Below, piece by piece: positions 1-8,116 of a stretch of DNA of 64,000 nt. The position numbers were made by a program, and so were the translations under genes. Position 1 is the stretch's first letter, and each line of letters opens with the position of its first letter. The stretch is from Cyclobacteriaceae bacterium. Its GTDB lineage: Bacteria; Bacteroidota; Bacteroidia; Cytophagales; Cyclobacteriaceae. The DNA is taken from positions 176,249 through 240,248 of the forward strand of contig JANQPQ010000043.1 in the NCBI GenBank assembly GCA_028285445.1. The letters run 5' to 3'. Under the pieces are notes generated by a model. That model saw only the letters and a program-made list of their open reading frames with translations. It was not told the origin of the DNA and did no database searches.

Positions 1-508
1 CCAAATTGTGTTTTTGCAAATAGGAGGGATCAAGCGCAATGAGACTGGCCAGGTGCGCGCCGGAGGAGAAGCCGCCAATGTAGATCTGCTCAGTATCATA
101 TCTGTATTTGCTGGCATTATCAACTATCCATTTTACTGCGGCGGCAACGTCTTCTGCATGGGTCGGGTGTACCACGCCAGTGTTCCTTTCAGGATCGCGC
201 CAAACTGCAGAACTGAGACGGTGACCAATAGTGGCCACGGCTATGCTGGCATGCGCAAGTTTACGTGCCAAGTCCATTTCCACGTGGCGATTCACAAATG
301 ACCAGGCCCCACCACCAATCCAGATTAAAATGGGCCCATGGGAAACATCGTCAGGCAGCACCAGGTTCAGGCTTTGCAAACTATCAACCCCGGTCTCATT
401 AGCTGGCAGATATCGAATATTTAATAATTCAACGTAACTGCTATCTGTCTGGCTTAGAGCCCAGTTCCATATTGATAGCAAAATCAGTATGGCAATGGTT
501 CTTGGCAT
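1..508 (-). CDS. secreted alpha/beta hydrolase (esterase/lipase type), C-terminus outside the window
   Basis: Reading leftwards from an ATG at 508, 169 codons stay open to the window edge, so the C-terminal part with the remaining catalytic residues is not visible. The first 20 residues form a signal peptide ending in ALSQ, so the enzyme probably acts in the periplasm or on the surface. A glycine-rich oxyanion segment (GGGAW) lies at residues 65-69. A nucleophile elbow GFSSG lies at residues 146-150, with Ser148 as the expected nucleophile. This fits the carboxylesterase/acetyl-hydrolase branch of the alpha/beta hydrolase fold. The natural substrate cannot be told. The start lies 4 bases after the stop of the DUF1801 gene, so the two are probably co-transcribed. 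Confidence 0.8.
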   Translation of the reverse strand, partial: MPRTIAILILLSIWNWALSQTDSSYVELLNIRYLPANETGVDSLQSLNLVLPDDVSHGPILIWIGGGAWSFVNRHVEMDLARKLAHASIAVATIGHRLSSAVWRDPERNTGVVHPTHAEDVAAAVKWIVDNASKYRYDTEQIYIGGFSSGAHLASLIALDPSYLQKHNL

Positions 509-512
509 TGTA

Positions 513-875
513 TTAAGCTTCGTCTTGCATTTTAATCCATTGTTTTACCACAGCTTGAAGATCTTCCTTTTTGCTTTCAATTTCTTGCAAGGTAGTAAAT
601 TTGGCCACCCGGCCTTCTTTGCCATCACCTTCCAAAAGGCCTGTAGTATCATTCATCAATGCACCCTTGTGGAACATCAAACTCACGTGCTTTTTGGCAT
701 TCATGAAGTAAGAGGCCATGTTGCCCTTATACATAAAAGTAGGCACAGCCCATTTGATAGTTTCTTCAATGCGATCATCAGTTGCTAGTATGATGTCGCG
801 TACTCGTTCGATCTCAGTGGTCATGGGATGTTCTTTCTTAACCAGGTATTGATCTACTTCCGGATTCTTGTTCAT
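513..875 (-). CDS. DUF1801 (YdhG-like) family protein
   Basis: This 120-residue cytoplasmic protein matches the DUF1801/YdhG pattern: an N-terminal helix followed by a segment near residues 36-60 with the typical I-K-W-x-x-P-x-[FY] core (IKWAVPTFMYKGN) and a later F-H-K-G-A-L stretch. No enzymatic activity is established for the family. Genes of this family are often found near ArsR and SRPBCC (AHSA1) genes and near YdeI-like genes, and all of these occur within 4 kb here. The gene is the likely first member of a two-gene unit with the esterase. The function remains unknown; the family call is firm. Confidence 0.8.
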   Translation of the reverse strand: MNKNPEVDQYLVKKEHPMTTEIERVRDIILATDDRIEETIKWAVPTFMYKGNMASYFMNAKKHVSLMFHKGALMNDTTGLLEGDGKEGRVAKFTTLQEIESKKEDLQAVVKQWIKMQDEA

Positions 876-880
876 AGCTG

Positions 881-920
881 TTAGTTTGAAGTTAATAGTT
901 TCAAGTTTAAAGTCTCAAGT
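881..920. repeat. AGTTTCAAG/AAGTCTCAAGT intergenic repeat, copy 1
   Basis: The 101-base gap before the DUF1801 gene carries a low-complexity string built from the words AGTTTGAAG, AGTTTCAAG and AAAGTCTCAAGT. Related strings occur at 8088-8110 and, as an inverted pair, at 57081-57175. All copies are intergenic, which suggests a dispersed element rather than chance composition. Confidence 0.5.
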
Positions 921-976
921 AATATGCTAAATGGAATGGTAAGACGAGTCTGCGAAGCGATCTGCCCTCAAAAAAT

Positions 977-1414
977 CTAGTTCTTATAAATGAATGAGGA
1001 GATGAGCAGCAGAAGACAAACCATGCCGGATATGATGGTGCCGCCCGCAGCTAGTAATGACCACGACGTAAAGAAGAATGCTGCCATAGCTACGATGTCC
1101 GCTATTAGAAGCTTCCTCAGGGCCCTGATGTTTGTTCCTACTTCCGAGAGCATCAGCCAACTTAAGATGGGTAAACCGAATAGAAAGATGGAAACGATAA
1201 TATTGAAGCCATCCAGTATGTTTTGCATGGTACGCATCACCCCGCCTCCGGTATCAAAGGGAATGGTAGCCATGGCAGTTTGCATCTCAATAAATTCAGT
1301 AGTGGTGGGGAAAGCCGGGCCACCGGTAATTACAAAGTAAGTGTGGAAACAGGCCATCACCAGCAAAAGTGTGAAGGCAACTTTCGGCAGTATATATTTT
1401 CGAGTACCACTCAT
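977..1414 (-). CDS. small four-helix integral membrane protein, unknown function
   Basis: The 145-residue product has about four hydrophobic segments (roughly residues 9-29, 66-86, 98-118 and 121-141) and no recognisable catalytic motif. It is a cytoplasmic-membrane protein. It is divergent from the ArsR gene, with 75 bases between the two start codons, and the inverted repeat at 1453-1472 lies in that gap, so the regulator may control both directions. Downstream on the same strand comes the DUF1801 gene after 101 bases containing a repeat. I do not recognise the family with confidence. Confidence 0.7.
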   Translation of the reverse strand: MSGTRKYILPKVAFTLLLVMACFHTYFVITGGPAFPTTTEFIEMQTAMATIPFDTGGGVMRTMQNILDGFNIIVSIFLFGLPILSWLMLSEVGTNIRALRKLLIADIVAMAAFFFTSWSLLAAGGTIISGMVCLLLLISSFIYKN

Positions 1415-1452
1415 AACCGTTTAGCATTTAATATTACTTATTATCAATATTA

Positions 1453-1484
1453 ATATTAGAAAATACTAATATAGTTTATATTTG
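1453..1484 (+). promoter_or_regulatory. inverted repeat operator and -7 element before the ArsR gene
   Basis: ATATTAG (1453-1459) and CTAATAT (1466-1472) form a perfect 7-base inverted repeat with a 6-base spacer, the size expected of an ArsR-family operator. It is followed at 1477-1484 by TATATTTG, which matches the Bacteroidota -7 consensus TAnnTTTG. The element ends only 5 bases before the ATG at 1490, so a transcript from it would have almost no leader. No clear -33 TTTG is present at the expected distance. The site also lies in front of the divergent membrane protein gene. Confidence 0.45.
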
Positions 1485-1489
1485 AAAAT

Positions 1490-1798
1490 ATGGCAGCAGT
1501 GCAAACAGATTCTATCTTCAAAGTGTTGGCTGACAGCAATCGTCGTAAGATGGTGAAGTTACTGGGCCAAAAGGAAATGACAGTAGGGGCGTTGGAGAAG
1601 GCTTTGAAATTGAGCCAGTCGGCTACTTCGCAACATTTGAAGTTGCTAAAAGAAGCTGGATTGGTTATCCAGCGCAAGCATGGCAATTTTCGCTTTTACG
1701 CCTTAAAGACTACCGCCTTACGCCAGGCGATGAGTTTTTTCGACAACCTCTGGGATGGTGGCCTGCAACAGTTAAAACAAAACCTTGAAAATCGATGA
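1490..1798 (+). CDS. ArsR/SmtB-type winged-helix transcriptional regulator
   Basis: The 102-residue protein is a single winged-helix domain. The recognition region is at about residues 41-59 (S-Q-S-A-T-S-Q-H-L-K-L-L), the classic ArsR signature. It has no cysteines and no histidine cluster of the metal-sensing members, so it is more like the PigS/SdpR-type repressors encoded beside SRPBCC proteins. Its last codon overlaps the next gene (ATGA at 1795-1798), showing translational coupling with the SRPBCC partner. The inverted repeat just upstream is the natural candidate for its own operator. Effector unknown. Confidence 0.9.
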   Translation: MAAVQTDSIFKVLADSNRRKMVKLLGQKEMTVGALEKALKLSQSATSQHLKLLKEAGLVIQRKHGNFRFYALKTTALRQAMSFFDNLWDGGLQQLKQNLENR

Positions 1799-2193
1799 GC
1801 GGCAATTTCATTACTAAGGAAATATGGATAAAGGCCTCGGTGCAGGAAGTCTTTGATAGTTTCACAAATGCTGAAGCCATGCTGAAGTGGCACGGCAAGG
1901 AAGTAGAGACCAATCCTGTAGTTGGAGGGATTTATCGAGTGGTTTTTGAAAACGGCGATACCATTATTGGCGAGTTCAAAGAGGTAGTGCCTGGAAAGAA
2001 GGTGGTTTATAGCGCCCGGTATATGGAAGTGGATAGCGTGGTCACAATCAGTTTTACTGAAGAGGATGGTGGGACCAGGGTGGAGCTGTACCAGGAGTTT
2101 GCCCCCGACCAGGATATTTCCTCATTCAAAGAAGGATGGGGCTATTTCCTCGGGCTACTCAAGGAGTATTGGGAAGGAGGTCCTTCCAATTAG
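1795..2193 (+). CDS. SRPBCC (AHSA1/CalC-like) domain protein
   Basis: This 132-residue cytoplasmic protein has the AHSA1-type START-like pattern: an N-terminal beta strand with I-W-I-K-A-S-V-Q-E-V-F-D, a W-H-G-K turn, a G-G-x-Y-R strand near residue 44, and a C-terminal helix with a conserved G-W-x-x-x-L-x-x-L (here EGWGYFLGLL). Such proteins form a hydrophobic ligand pocket and are routinely coupled to ArsR regulators, as here by a 4-base overlap. The ligand and role are not known. The pair may be a self-contained ligand-responsive switch. Confidence 0.88.
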   Translation: MSGNFITKEIWIKASVQEVFDSFTNAEAMLKWHGKEVETNPVVGGIYRVVFENGDTIIGEFKEVVPGKKVVYSARYMEVDSVVTISFTEEDGGTRVELYQEFAPDQDISSFKEGWGYFLGLLKEYWEGGPSN

Positions 2194-2210
2194 GACCCCC
2201 GTAAGTTCAG

Positions 2211-2879
2211 TTACTTTTCCTCCTTCTCAAACTCCTTAATTTCTGCAATAAAACTTAGCGCGCCATTGATCTGGCTACCATTACCAGCTAGTAGCCGGTT
2301 CATCCATTTCTTTTCAGCATTTTTCGCCCTAAGCTTGCGATGCGCCCAAATTGCGGCTGGCACCAGCAATATGCTAAACGCGATATTAGCCTGTATCCAG
2401 CTAGAATCTCCAACCGCAACGATGTCTATATTCCAAAGCAGCTTAAACATCAAGATGATAAATGTAAAATACAATGGTGCTATCCAAACACCCAATCTTA
2501 TATACTTAATACTGGTTAATCGTAGCTGATGCAACTTCTTTTGCGAAGCTGTTACTGGTTCTGAAAAATCTATTTTACTGATGAGATCCAGTTCATGGAT
2601 TGAGGCCACGATAATACTTAGCGCCCAGGTGGCGAGTAAGAAGCCGGCGCCTGCCATGTGCATTACTGCCCAATTACTAATTGCGAAGTAAAGGAAGAAG
2701 AACATTGCGGAGGTATAAAATGCCAGGGCAATTGCTTTCACCCAAATCAGGTTTATCATTTTACTTCTGGCTTTATCTAGATTGCCGCGTTTCAACAATT
2801 CCATATTTAACTTCCAGTTTCGCTCTAATTTCTGGTCGAAACCCAGCCATAACTCTCTTATTCCTTCTAGTTCATTCAT
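2211..2879 (-). CDS. four-helix membrane protein coupled to an ECF sigma factor
   Basis: The 222-residue protein begins with a charged helical region (residues 1-45) and then has four hydrophobic segments (about 47-67, 72-92, 128-149 and 162-180), with a cytoplasmic tail rich in Lys and Glu. Its ATG lies inside the last codons of the ECF sigma gene (8-base overlap), so the two are made together. By position it may act as a membrane-bound anti-sigma or sensor partner, but it has no zinc-binding anti-sigma or FecR domain, so this is inference. A similar sigma-plus-membrane-protein pair is common in Cytophagales. It converges on the SRPBCC gene. Confidence 0.7.
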   Translation of the reverse strand: MNELEGIRELWLGFDQKLERNWKLNMELLKRGNLDKARSKMINLIWVKAIALAFYTSAMFFFLYFAISNWAVMHMAGAGFLLATWALSIIVASIHELDLISKIDFSEPVTASQKKLHQLRLTSIKYIRLGVWIAPLYFTFIILMFKLLWNIDIVAVGDSSWIQANIAFSILLVPAAIWAHRKLRAKNAEKKWMNRLLAGNGSQINGALSFIAEIKEFEKEEK

Positions 2880-3375
2880 GATTTATGTCTTTAAATTGTT
2901 TTTTCAGTTTCTCTTTTATCCTATTGATTTTGGTACCGACGTTGCTTTTGGAGATGTTGAGAATGGCAGCAATTTCTTCGTGACTATTCCCATCGAGATA
3001 CAATATCATCAAAGCTCGATTTAACTCGTCCAGTTGATTGATGAACTCTCTGAGCAACTGCATGTCTTCCTGGCTATCCCTGTCATCATCTACTGCTATG
3101 TCCACATAGCCCTCTTCGACCTTCGCCAAATGTTTACTTCTAGTTGTGGACTTTCGATAATTGGAGATGGCGACATTGAGTGCAATCCGGTAGACCCAGG
3201 TTGATAGCTTAAACTCAGGGTTGTACTTGGGGAAGCTGCTCCACAACTGCATAATTACTTCCTGCACTAAGTCCTTCTGCTCCTCCCTATCTCTACAGTA
3301 GCTATTACAGATTTTGAAGATGATCAGCTTGTGATCTTCAAGTATTTCCATGAAAGCCGCCTTGTTGCGTGTCAT
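2872..3375 (-). CDS. ECF-type RNA polymerase sigma-70 factor
   Basis: From the chosen ATG at 3375 the protein has 167 residues, the normal ECF length. Region 2 carries D-L-V-Q-E-V-I-M-Q-L-W and the S-T-W-V-Y-R-I-A-L-N promoter-melting segment. Region 4 carries the helix-turn-helix S-H-E-E-I-A-A-I-L-N-I-S-K-S-N-V-G-T-K. The start at 3375 has an AAGGAG about 9 bases upstream. The frame stays open to an ATG at 3543 (223 residues), but the extra 56 residues are low in conserved character, so I prefer the short form. The gene overlaps the downstream membrane protein gene, its probable control partner. Target promoters are unknown. Confidence 0.85.
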   Translation of the reverse strand: MTRNKAAFMEILEDHKLIIFKICNSYCRDREEQKDLVQEVIMQLWSSFPKYNPEFKLSTWVYRIALNVAISNYRKSTTRSKHLAKVEEGYVDIAVDDDRDSQEDMQLLREFINQLDELNRALMILYLDGNSHEEIAAILNISKSNVGTKINRIKEKLKKQFKDINHE

Positions 3376-3598
3376 TAGATGATGGCTCCTTTTTTCCTCA
3401 GCAGAAATAAAATGAGGGGCAGCCACCTGATCGGTAGCAGGTAAATCAATAGCGCCTTCATTATTATTCCCTGACTGGAAATTAGGGATTCCACCGTCAT
3501 ATACAATTCCGTGGTTAAGGTTATCATGTGATTCCATTTTCATTACACTCCATTATTCGTGTATGCTAATGAAAAATCACAGAGGGTCAAGAAAAAAT

Positions 3599-4090
3599 TT
3601 ATTCCTGATCGCGAAGCCTGAGCTTACGCTCTAATCTTTGAATCATTTTCACAATTCGATCGGCCCTGGTGGTTTCAGTCTTGGCACTGTAAATCCAATC
3701 GACGTAGGCCTTACGTTCGCCATCCGTAAAGGCAAGGAAGGTACTATAAGTACTCTTGGGTTCATTCAGCAAGCAATCAGTAATTTCTTCAGGTACTTCA
3801 AATCTGGATTCGTCAGGAAAGAGGATTACATGGACCGTGTCGCCAGCCTGCTTGCCAATCTTCTTGCGAATAGTAGCCTTAACCGGGAGAAATAGTTTCC
3901 CATTACCCATGGGCATGAGCTTGTATTGCTTTATTTCAAATCCATCAATGCTGCCTTTCACCTGAACCCACCCAAAAGGATTGCCTTTGTTCTGTAGTAC
4001 CTCAGGGATTTCGGCGTAGGTCCAGCTGCCTTTTGCTGGGGACTTTTTAAGCAGATACTCTTTGTCAACTAGTGGTGTCTCTTTGCTCAT
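3599..4090 (-). CDS. YdeI/OmpD-associated family protein (DUF1905 plus OmdA domain)
   Basis: The 163-residue product has a DUF1905-like beta-barrel segment at about residues 20-105 (W-V-Q-V-K-G-S-I-D-G-F-E, then G-K-L-F-L-P-V-K and K-K-I-G-K-Q-A-G-D-T-V). A C-terminal bacteriocin-protection YdeI/OmdA segment follows, with the typical F-L-A-F-T-D-G-E-R-K-A-Y-V-D-W-I and a basic terminal helix. It is cytoplasmic. The family's biochemical role is not established; the link to outer-membrane proteins comes from its name in Salmonella. It stands alone on the minus strand, 223 bases upstream of the sigma gene. Confidence 0.85.
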   Translation of the reverse strand: MSKETPLVDKEYLLKKSPAKGSWTYAEIPEVLQNKGNPFGWVQVKGSIDGFEIKQYKLMPMGNGKLFLPVKATIRKKIGKQAGDTVHVILFPDESRFEVPEEITDCLLNEPKSTYSTFLAFTDGERKAYVDWIYSAKTETTRADRIVKMIQRLERKLRLRDQE

Positions 4091-4192
4091 ATCAACTATC
4101 TAAAGATACATCCCCTCCTTAAGTTGTAATATGATTACTATTCTTTTTCAGTAAATTGAATCAAGCCGAATTCCCAAATCAGGCCGAATGCA

Positions 4193-5986
4193 ATGAAAAG
4201 ATTTTGTCTTGTAATACTGATAGCACCGCTATTCGCAACCAATGCCCATTCTCAAACGGCAACCAATCTGGAATTCATCACCTCGGTGCGGCAAAAGGGG
4301 CCGGTTTCGTACCGAAACCCGATAGGCGCGATTTCACCAGATAGTAAACTACTTGCTACATCAAACTTCGAGAACATCGTTATTCAGCATATCGAAGGTG
4401 GCGCAACTTACGAATTACAAAGGCAGGGTGCATTTGTGCGCTACATGACCTGGATGCCTGATAGCAAGCAGCTGGTAACTTATGAGTTGGGTGGAAAGGG
4501 TAAAACATGGTATGTCTATGACCTGGAATCGAAGAAGGGCAAACCGTTGTGGGGTAATCGCGAAACTTTCAGCGCGCTAGTTTTGGGTAAGGATACAGAA
4601 CCACAAGAAGTGCCAAGAGCTAACTTTCGCACTTTTACCTGGTCAAGCGATGGTAGCAGGGTAGCTGGGGTAGCGCTCAATGGTGGCAAGCGGCAGCTAT
4701 GGGTCTTCAATGCCGACGGCTCAAATGCAGAGATTTGGGCAGAGGCCGATTTTATTGAGAACCCACAATGGAACCCGGTAAATGGCAGCATAGCGGGCAT
4801 TGTAATGCTGGATGGGAATCGGCGCATTGATGTGGATTTGAGGAGCAGCGCACCAGAAGATATTTTGGAATATGAGGCCTACGGCTCACTCGCTTTTAGC
4901 CCCGATGGCAGAAATCTCTACTTTAGCGGACCAAATGATCGTGGCGTCCTCGATCTCTGGAAATACAACCTGGAAGCCCAGAACGGAGTTAAGCTTACAT
5001 CATTTACCAGAGATAGTTACGGGCCGGTAACTTCCAGCGATGGCTCCGTGCTGTTCAAACTTCAGGATTACCGGGTATTCATTGCCTCCGTCTCAGGGCA
5101 GGGAGGAGACATCCAACATATCACCACCTTCCAAAGCGAGATTCCGTATTGGCATCCAAATGGTAAAGAGATCTCATTCACCTATGGCACCTGGCGTAGA
5201 ATTGTTGATGATACTGCCTATCCTGATATAGATCAGCATCTGGGCGTAGTTGATACTAACCTTCCCCTACCGGCTTCCGAGCCGACTTACACCGTGCGTT
5301 CCTCATATTCTGAAGACCAAGGCATGTGTTGGTCGCCAAATCTAAAATGGATAGCATTCCACACCCACGCTGATGGTACTGATGATATTTGGCTGATGCC
5401 GGTGGGCAATGTTGAAGAAGGTAGAGCCATTTCAAATGAAGAAGGCAAAGTAGATAACAATGAAACAGGTTGGCCACGCTGGTCGCCTGACGGCAACTGG
5501 ATTGCCTACAACACAGCACCTCCGGGCAGCAGGGATTCGAAGCTTTACATTGTGGGCGTAAACCAGGAGACGGGAGAGACAACCAAACCAAAAAAACTGC
5601 TACCCCCGGGTCTTGAATCTGGTGACATTACAGATTGCTACTGGACTAGTGATAGCAAGCAATTGGTAGTGGAGTATGTCGCAGACCCAAACAATAAGGA
5701 AATTCACATCATACCCATAGCTGGAGGCCAAGGGAGAAAAGTCCATGCATTCAGGAGCGATCAGCGCTATTCAGGCATCAGCTTCTCTCATGACGAAAAG
5801 TGGGTAGCCTACATAGCCCCCGACCAATCAGGCATTTACCAGCTGTTTAAGGTTTCTGTAGATGGTGATCAAGTGAGTCAGCTCACCTTTGACAAAACTG
5901 ATAAAACTCATCCCGCCTGGTCGCCCATCGAAGATAAGGTGGCTTTTACCGTATTTAGCTACCAGGTGATTTTCTGGAAGCTCTAG
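4193..5986 (+). CDS. secreted PD40/TolB-like beta-propeller protein
   Basis: The 597-residue protein starts with a signal peptide (cleavage likely after NAHSQ near residue 21). The rest is built of PD40/WD40-like blades with repeated S-P-D-G or S-x-D-x-K turns followed by a bulky-residue strand, for example AFSPDGRNLYFSG, PRWSPDGNWIAYN and SFSHDEKWVAY. It ends within a blade and has no hydrolase domain, unlike the neighbouring S9 peptidase, which has similar blades plus a catalytic domain. It probably serves as a periplasmic binding scaffold. It is convergent with the S9 gene, with one base between the stop codons. Substrate or partner unknown. Confidence 0.8.
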   Translation: MKRFCLVILIAPLFATNAHSQTATNLEFITSVRQKGPVSYRNPIGAISPDSKLLATSNFENIVIQHIEGGATYELQRQGAFVRYMTWMPDSKQLVTYELGGKGKTWYVYDLESKKGKPLWGNRETFSALVLGKDTEPQEVPRANFRTFTWSSDGSRVAGVALNGGKRQLWVFNADGSNAEIWAEADFIENPQWNPVNGSIAGIVMLDGNRRIDVDLRSSAPEDILEYEAYGSLAFSPDGRNLYFSGPNDRGVLDLWKYNLEAQNGVKLTSFTRDSYGPVTSSDGSVLFKLQDYRVFIASVSGQGGDIQHITTFQSEIPYWHPNGKEISFTYGTWRRIVDDTAYPDIDQHLGVVDTNLPLPASEPTYTVRSSYSEDQGMCWSPNLKWIAFHTHADGTDDIWLMPVGNVEEGRAISNEEGKVDNNETGWPRWSPDGNWIAYNTAPPGSRDSKLYIVGVNQETGETTKPKKLLPPGLESGDITDCYWTSDSKQLVVEYVADPNNKEIHIIPIAGGQGRKVHAFRSDQRYSGISFSHDEKWVAYIAPDQSGIYQLFKVSVDGDQVSQLTFDKTDKTHPAWSPIEDKVAFTVFSYQVIFWKL

Positions 5987-5987
5987 G

Positions 5988-8003
5988 CTAGTCCATATAC
6001 TGCTCGAACCAAGCCAGGATTCTCGGCGACACATCCATCAGCAACTTGGGCTCACGCGGGCCGTGCGGTGTGCGCGGATAAACCACCATTTCAGTATCAA
6101 TCCCCATTCTTTTCAAGGCAACATAAAACTCCTGCCCTTGTGTGAATGGCACCCGTAGATCGTTGGCGCCATGAATAACCTGGGTAGGAGTTTTTACATT
6201 TTTGATCTGGTAAATGGCCGAGTGTTTTTCGTACTCTTCATAATCTTCCCAAATCTCCTTGCCTCCGAGGTGGGCTACGAGATAATCGGGAATATCAGTA
6301 GTGGTTGTCATGCTGATAAGGTTGGGCAGGCCTGCCCCCATACTCGCTGCCTTAAAACGATCGGTTTGGGTTACAACCCAGCTGGTCATGTAGCCGCCAT
6401 AGCTCCAGCCCATCACAAACTGCTTGTCCTTATCTGCAATGCCCATTTTCAAAACATGATCAACACCAGTCATTAGATCCTGGTAGTCGCCAAAACCCCA
6501 GTCTCGAATGTTAGCGTAACGGAAATCTTTTCCATAACCGCTACTACCGCGAGGGTTGGGTTTTAGAATGATAAAATCTTTCTGCGAGAAGAACTGTGTC
6601 ATGTAGATAGAAGGCGCTCCAGTATAGCTTCTTGTGAAAACACCGGCCGGACCACCATGGATCTGTAGAATTATCGGGTACTTAGTGCCTTTCTTATAAT
6701 TCACAGGGTAGGTCAGTAGCCCTTCAATCTCCAGTCCATCATATGACTTCCAGGTGATCAACTCCGTCTTGCCTATGGCCGGAGCATTGAAATCAGCATT
6801 TACACTGGAAAGTTTCTTCACACTTTCACCCTTTAAGCCGGCGGTGAAAACTTCTTCGGGGGTATCGGGGTCTTCGTAGACATAGCTCATCTTATCTCCA
6901 TCTTTGCTAATAGAGAAACTACCACTATTTCCATTGAGGTTGGTAAGAATTGGAAGGCCAGAATCCGAAAAAATTAGATTATCGCCCTGCAGTGGCTTTA
7001 CATCCTTCGCCGAAGGTAGAGCCAGGAGTGTGCGAGAAGTTCTTCTTGCTTCGGCAATGAAAATATGGCTACCATCTTTACTCCAGGAAACCAGGCCTGC
7101 ATTACGATCTGGTGTTTTCTGCAGCTCGATGATATCGCCACCCTTTACTGATATCTTATTGATATCGCTCAATCCCACGCGCTCTGGTTGGCCACCATGG
7201 GTTTGAAAGGCTATCCATTGGCCGTCGGGCGAGAAAGTGGGATTGCGATCTACACCAGGCCTTTTGACTAGCTGTGTGATTTTACCACTATCAGCAGGGA
7301 TTAAGGAGATGTCAGTCTCCAGCCCCCCGTCATTGATTTTAGGATTGGGAGCATAAGAAAAAGCCAGGGTGTTTCCGTCGGGGGACCAGTTATAGGAGTT
7401 CACATGATACTCGCCGCCGGTCAGCTGCCTCACCTGTCTGTTTTCACTATCCGCGCCCACAGTTGTGGTATAAAGGTGGTTGTACTTAAAATTCTTATCT
7501 ACCAGAATTACATCCCTCTTTTCTTTCTTCATCTTCTCTTCTTCCTCGGTATCCGGATCTTTCATAATGTAGGCGATCTTGTCTCCTTTAGGTGACCACT
7601 TATATGAATTCACTCCGGTCTTGGCCTTGGTAATTTGTATAGGCTCACCGCCCATCAGGCGCATTACGTATACCTGATTCTTTTTGCCATTTCGACTTGA
7701 AAGGAAAGCGAAGCTTCTACCATCGGGAGAAAACTGTGGACTAGTAGCTGACTTTTCTCCTCTCGTGTACTGCTCATTAAAAGAGCCGTCGGTGGCTGCC
7801 ACCCAAATCTGACTATTATACTCCGATTTTTCTCCCTCCATCAACGGCACCCTTACCACATAAGCCACATACTTCCCATCAGGAGATATTTCGGTGTCCA
7901 CAATATTCTTGTATTCCATTATCTTTTCCGCGGTCCATTCGTTTTGGGCAACGGCGGAAGAGGCTACAATGAGAGCAAGTAAAAAGATGGTTAGGGTTTT
8001 CAT
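5988..8003 (-). CDS. S9 family prolyl oligopeptidase/acylaminoacyl peptidase, exported
   Basis: The 671-residue enzyme has a signal peptide ending near ASSAVAQ, an N-terminal beta-propeller of PD40 blades (about residues 30-390), and a C-terminal alpha/beta hydrolase domain. The nucleophile elbow is GWSYGGY with Ser534; the acid is Asp615 (HGANDLRVP) and the histidine is His647 (TPHGP), giving a complete triad. The family cleaves short peptides after proline or removes N-acylated residues; the periplasmic location suggests peptide scavenging. Length and layout are normal. It is followed on the same strand, further left, by nothing co-directional, and 113 bases separate it from the FtsX permease gene upstream. 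Confidence 0.92.
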   Translation of the reverse strand: MKTLTIFLLALIVASSAVAQNEWTAEKIMEYKNIVDTEISPDGKYVAYVVRVPLMEGEKSEYNSQIWVAATDGSFNEQYTRGEKSATSPQFSPDGRSFAFLSSRNGKKNQVYVMRLMGGEPIQITKAKTGVNSYKWSPKGDKIAYIMKDPDTEEEEKMKKEKRDVILVDKNFKYNHLYTTTVGADSENRQVRQLTGGEYHVNSYNWSPDGNTLAFSYAPNPKINDGGLETDISLIPADSGKITQLVKRPGVDRNPTFSPDGQWIAFQTHGGQPERVGLSDINKISVKGGDIIELQKTPDRNAGLVSWSKDGSHIFIAEARRTSRTLLALPSAKDVKPLQGDNLIFSDSGLPILTNLNGNSGSFSISKDGDKMSYVYEDPDTPEEVFTAGLKGESVKKLSSVNADFNAPAIGKTELITWKSYDGLEIEGLLTYPVNYKKGTKYPIILQIHGGPAGVFTRSYTGAPSIYMTQFFSQKDFIILKPNPRGSSGYGKDFRYANIRDWGFGDYQDLMTGVDHVLKMGIADKDKQFVMGWSYGGYMTSWVVTQTDRFKAASMGAGLPNLISMTTTTDIPDYLVAHLGGKEIWEDYEEYEKHSAIYQIKNVKTPTQVIHGANDLRVPFTQGQEFYVALKRMGIDTEMVVYPRTPHGPREPKLLMDVSPRILAWFEQYMD

Positions 8004-8087
8004 GATTCTAATATTTAAGAACCATGAAATTAATCAAAAGGAAATCACCTATCGAAGAAAGATTTTACAAGTGGTGACTACACGGCA

Positions 8088-8110
8088 CTTTAAACTTGCG
8101 ACTTGAAACT
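8088..8110. repeat. AGTTTCAAG-type intergenic repeat, copy 2
   Basis: Between the S9 peptidase and the FtsX permease gene there is a string whose minus-strand form begins AGTTTCAAG and ends AAGTTTAAAG. It resembles the repeats at 881-920 and 57081-57175. It is short and diverged, so membership of the same family is tentative. Confidence 0.35.
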
Positions 8111-8116
8111 AGTTGC

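Noticed and set aside
3376..3543. 56-residue N-terminal extension of the ECF sigma factor
   Set aside because: The start at 3375 has a good ribosome site and gives the usual length; the extension has no recognisable region 1.
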